Positions 62,612 to 64,000 of a stretch of 64,000 nucleotides of DNA are shown here, piece by piece. Every line of letters starts with the position of its first letter. Position 1 is the stretch's first letter. A program made the position numbers and the translations under genes. Location of the stretch: positions 1 through 64,000 of the forward strand of contig NZ_JQKO01000013.1 of assembly GCF_000746085.1 (NCBI RefSeq), in the 5' to 3' direction. A model generated the notes under the pieces. It was not told the DNA's origin. It saw nothing but the letters and a program-made list of their open reading frames with translations, and did no database searches. The stretch is from Methylocapsa aurea (lineage in GTDB: Bacteria > Pseudomonadota > Alphaproteobacteria > Rhizobiales > Beijerinckiaceae).

Positions 62612-63654
62612 GCCACAAGACCCATCAAGAAGAACCCTAGGATAACGATGAATGCATCGGTCGCAACATGTCCGCCATAGACGAAGCGGAAGATTTGACC
62701 AGTGAGGCTTAAAATGGACCCGGCGCAGAAGACATTCAGCGAATTACGCCCAAGCAGGGAGAGAAAAGCAGAAGAGCGCGGCAGCCAACTGCGGATCGTT
62801 GCAAAGGCCCCGGCAAAAAGGGCCATCAAAGCCATGCTATGAATGAGCCGCGCCGGCGACAGAAACGTCTTGTCGAACATGAAGAACAGGCGCGGAGCGG
62901 GGAACTCGATCGGGGCAGGCGAAAAATCCATTATCGCCGCCCCGGCGCCGATTACAACAATCGGCAGGGCAAGACCGCGCAGAATGCGGTGATGACGTCG
63001 CGCAAAGGCGCCGAGGCCATCTTCCCCAGCGACGACAAAGCCGAGAATAAAAATGAGCTGCCAAGCCAAAGGATTGAAGAACCAGGTTCCCTCGACTGGC
63101 CAGGTCGGGAAATTCACTCCGAACGCAAGCGCGCCGATATAGATCGCGAGCGAAGCCGGCAGCAGAAGCGGCCTAGCACTGCGTTGCGTAAGCGCGATAA
63201 GCGGCGCACAGGCCATCAAGACGACGTAGAGCGGCAAGATGTTGAAATAGCCGAGCTGATGCGTGAGCAGAACGAGCCCAACGTGAGCCCTGACGGGATC
63301 GTTGAAGACGGCCGAGGCATTGTGCCAATCGAGGAGGAATGGCGCGTCAAGAACAATCGTAGCCGCCGCGAGAAGAGCGATCGCGATTTCTGTGATGACC
63401 GTCTGCGCGACATAAACACGCAAGGCGCGGCTTTCGAGCCGCAGAATGAGCGCCCCCTTGGAGCGCCCGCTCGCTGGGCCTTCAACGAGCTTACGCAGCG
63501 CACAACCAGCGAGAAACACGAAAAGCTCGGCGGAGTCGGAAAGCGACACATTGCGAAATGTGAAGCGTTCGAAATAGAGACCCGGAACATGATTGACGAA
63601 AATTGTGAGAAGCGCGAAGCCGCGCCAGAAATCGATCTCATTTGGTATGCGCAT
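62572..63654 (-). CDS. OpgC-like integral membrane acyltransferase
   Basis: A 360-residue protein with about ten TM helices. The start MRIPNEIDFWRGFALLTIFVNH and later FVFLAGCALR match OpgC, which succinylates osmoregulated periplasmic glucans and belongs to the wider acyltransferase-3 type of membrane O-acyl donors. ATG 63654 gives the family start; the open frame to 63735 is not conserved. The overlap with the downstream exported SGNH hydrolase suggests a two-protein O-acyl modification unit. No glucan synthase genes (opgG/opgH, ndvB) are in the window. Confidence 0.85.
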   Translation of the reverse strand: MRIPNEIDFWRGFALLTIFVNHVPGLYFERFTFRNVSLSDSAELFVFLAGCALRKLVEGPASGRSKGALILRLESRALRVYVAQTVITEIAIALLAAATIVLDAPFLLDWHNASAVFNDPVRAHVGLVLLTHQLGYFNILPLYVVLMACAPLIALTQRSARPLLLPASLAIYIGALAFGVNFPTWPVEGTWFFNPLAWQLIFILGFVVAGEDGLGAFARRHHRILRGLALPIVVIGAGAAIMDFSPAPIEFPAPRLFFMFDKTFLSPARLIHSMALMALFAGAFATIRSWLPRSSAFLSLLGRNSLNVFCAGSILSLTGQIFRFVYGGHVATDAFIVILGFFLMGLVAWASEWREKPLAD

Positions 63655-63751
63655 GACTTTTTTCGAGATTCCTCGCGTCTCGCTACCTGGCAGGCATCCC
63701 GGCAACTGGGCCTCCCGCCAAATTTGAAAGGTCATCGCCGACCGGCGGCTT

Positions 63752-64000
63752 TCAGGCCCGCCGCAACATCAGGCTCTCGAACAAAACGCGCAAGACCGGC
63801 GGCAGATTTTCGGGAATATCTTCCGCAATCAATCCAGGGCCAAACTGGCGAGCCGAGGCGCCATGCAGCCAGACGGCAGCCGACGCCGCCTCGAAAGGCG
63901 GCATGGATTGCGCCAGAAGTCCCCCAATAATTCCCGCCAGCACGTCGCCCGACCCCGCGGTGGCGAGCCAGGGCGGCAGATCCTCCGCAATGCTCGCGCC
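63752..64000 (-). CDS. nnrD: ADP/ATP-dependent NAD(P)H-hydrate dehydratase, C-terminal part (5' end outside window)
   Basis: The C-terminal ~82 residues of the YjeF/NnrD nicotinamide repair enzyme, read from the right edge of the window. [18 protein letters not shown] is the conserved catalytic GxGD segment of this ribokinase-like fold. It repairs hydrated NADH/NADPH. It may be a fused NnrE-NnrD protein, as in E. coli YjeF; the missing part decides this. The gene ends 97 bp upstream of the OpgC-like gene start and on the same strand. Confidence 0.88.
   Translation of the reverse strand, partial: GASIAEDLPPWLATAGSGDVLAGIIGGLLAQSMPPFEAASAAVWLHGASARQFGPGLIAEDIPENLPPVLRVLFESLMLRRA

Noticed and set aside
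1-64000. tRNA, rRNA, CRISPR, prophage or insertion sequence genes
   Set aside because: None recognised by eye on either strand. Covariance-model searches (tRNAscan-type, Rfam) would be decisive for small RNAs and were not possible.

Overview
The window reads as a stretch of core chromosome from an alphaproteobacterium of the order Hyphomicrobiales. Family Beijerinckiaceae (Methylocella/Methylocapsa-like) is my best guess. The reasons are the high GC content, the gene orders yidC-engB-argB, lptM-lysA, recG/sdhE/mfd and lptG-lptD-surA-pdxA-rsmA, a class I lysyl-tRNA synthetase, an alphaproteobacterial DUF4175/TIGR02302 protein, and many short palindromic intergenic repeats. Genus assignment is inference. 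I see no prophage, transposase gene, CRISPR array, rRNA or tRNA.

Layout. 1-8.4 kb: the end of yidC, engB, argB, a HAD nucleotidase, dapD and a DUF805-like membrane protein, then a three-gene aromatic amino acid operon (chorismate mutase, HisC-type aminotransferase, prephenate dehydrogenase) and two small conserved proteins. 8.4-18.1 kb: a transglutaminase-like protein, the Mg2+ P-type ATPase mgtA, lptM-lysA, the DUF4175 protein, and a twin-TM protein with a PduO-type adenosyltransferase. 18.2-25.4 kb: an amidase with an orphan peptide-binding protein, a protealysin-like M4 peptidase coupled to an emfourin-like inhibitor, alkB, gpmA and a thiolase. 25.4-38.2 kb: a MATE exporter overlapping pyrD tail to tail, an Sfp-type phosphopantetheinyl transferase, hemF, trmL, the cytochrome bc1 operon petABC, lysK, an esterase and a DUF952 protein. 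38.4-45 kb: a previously unlisted 47-residue membrane peptide, a histidine phosphatase, nadK-NUDIX, MaoC-CitE, sufA, and an AraC/MAPEG/GST group. 45-54.4 kb: mfd, sdhE and recG, then pepA-holC and a methyltransferase. 55-64 kb: lptG, lptD, surA, pdxA and rsmA, an SGNH hydrolase with an OpgC-like membrane acyltransferase, and the end of nnrD.

Much of the window serves the cell envelope: YidC insertion, LPS export (lptM, lptG, lptD, surA), meso-diaminopimelate and lysine (dapD, lysA), and a probable O-acyl modification pair. Another large part serves energy and cofactors (bc1 complex, hemF, pdxA, nadK, nnrD, sufA, sdhE). Genome maintenance is covered by mfd, recG, alkB and holC.

The most unusual signals are these. 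(1) Five families of 50-150 bp palindromic repeats whose CTAG-containing termini repeatedly supply the TAG stop codon of the adjacent gene, and in one case (alkB) the only ATG start. (2) The protealysin-emfourin pair, coupled by an ATGA overlap. (3) An lptG that lacks its usual upstream partner lptF and is preceded instead by about 600 bp of unassigned sequence. (4) The OpgC/SGNH pair. (5) Several small or unknown proteins.
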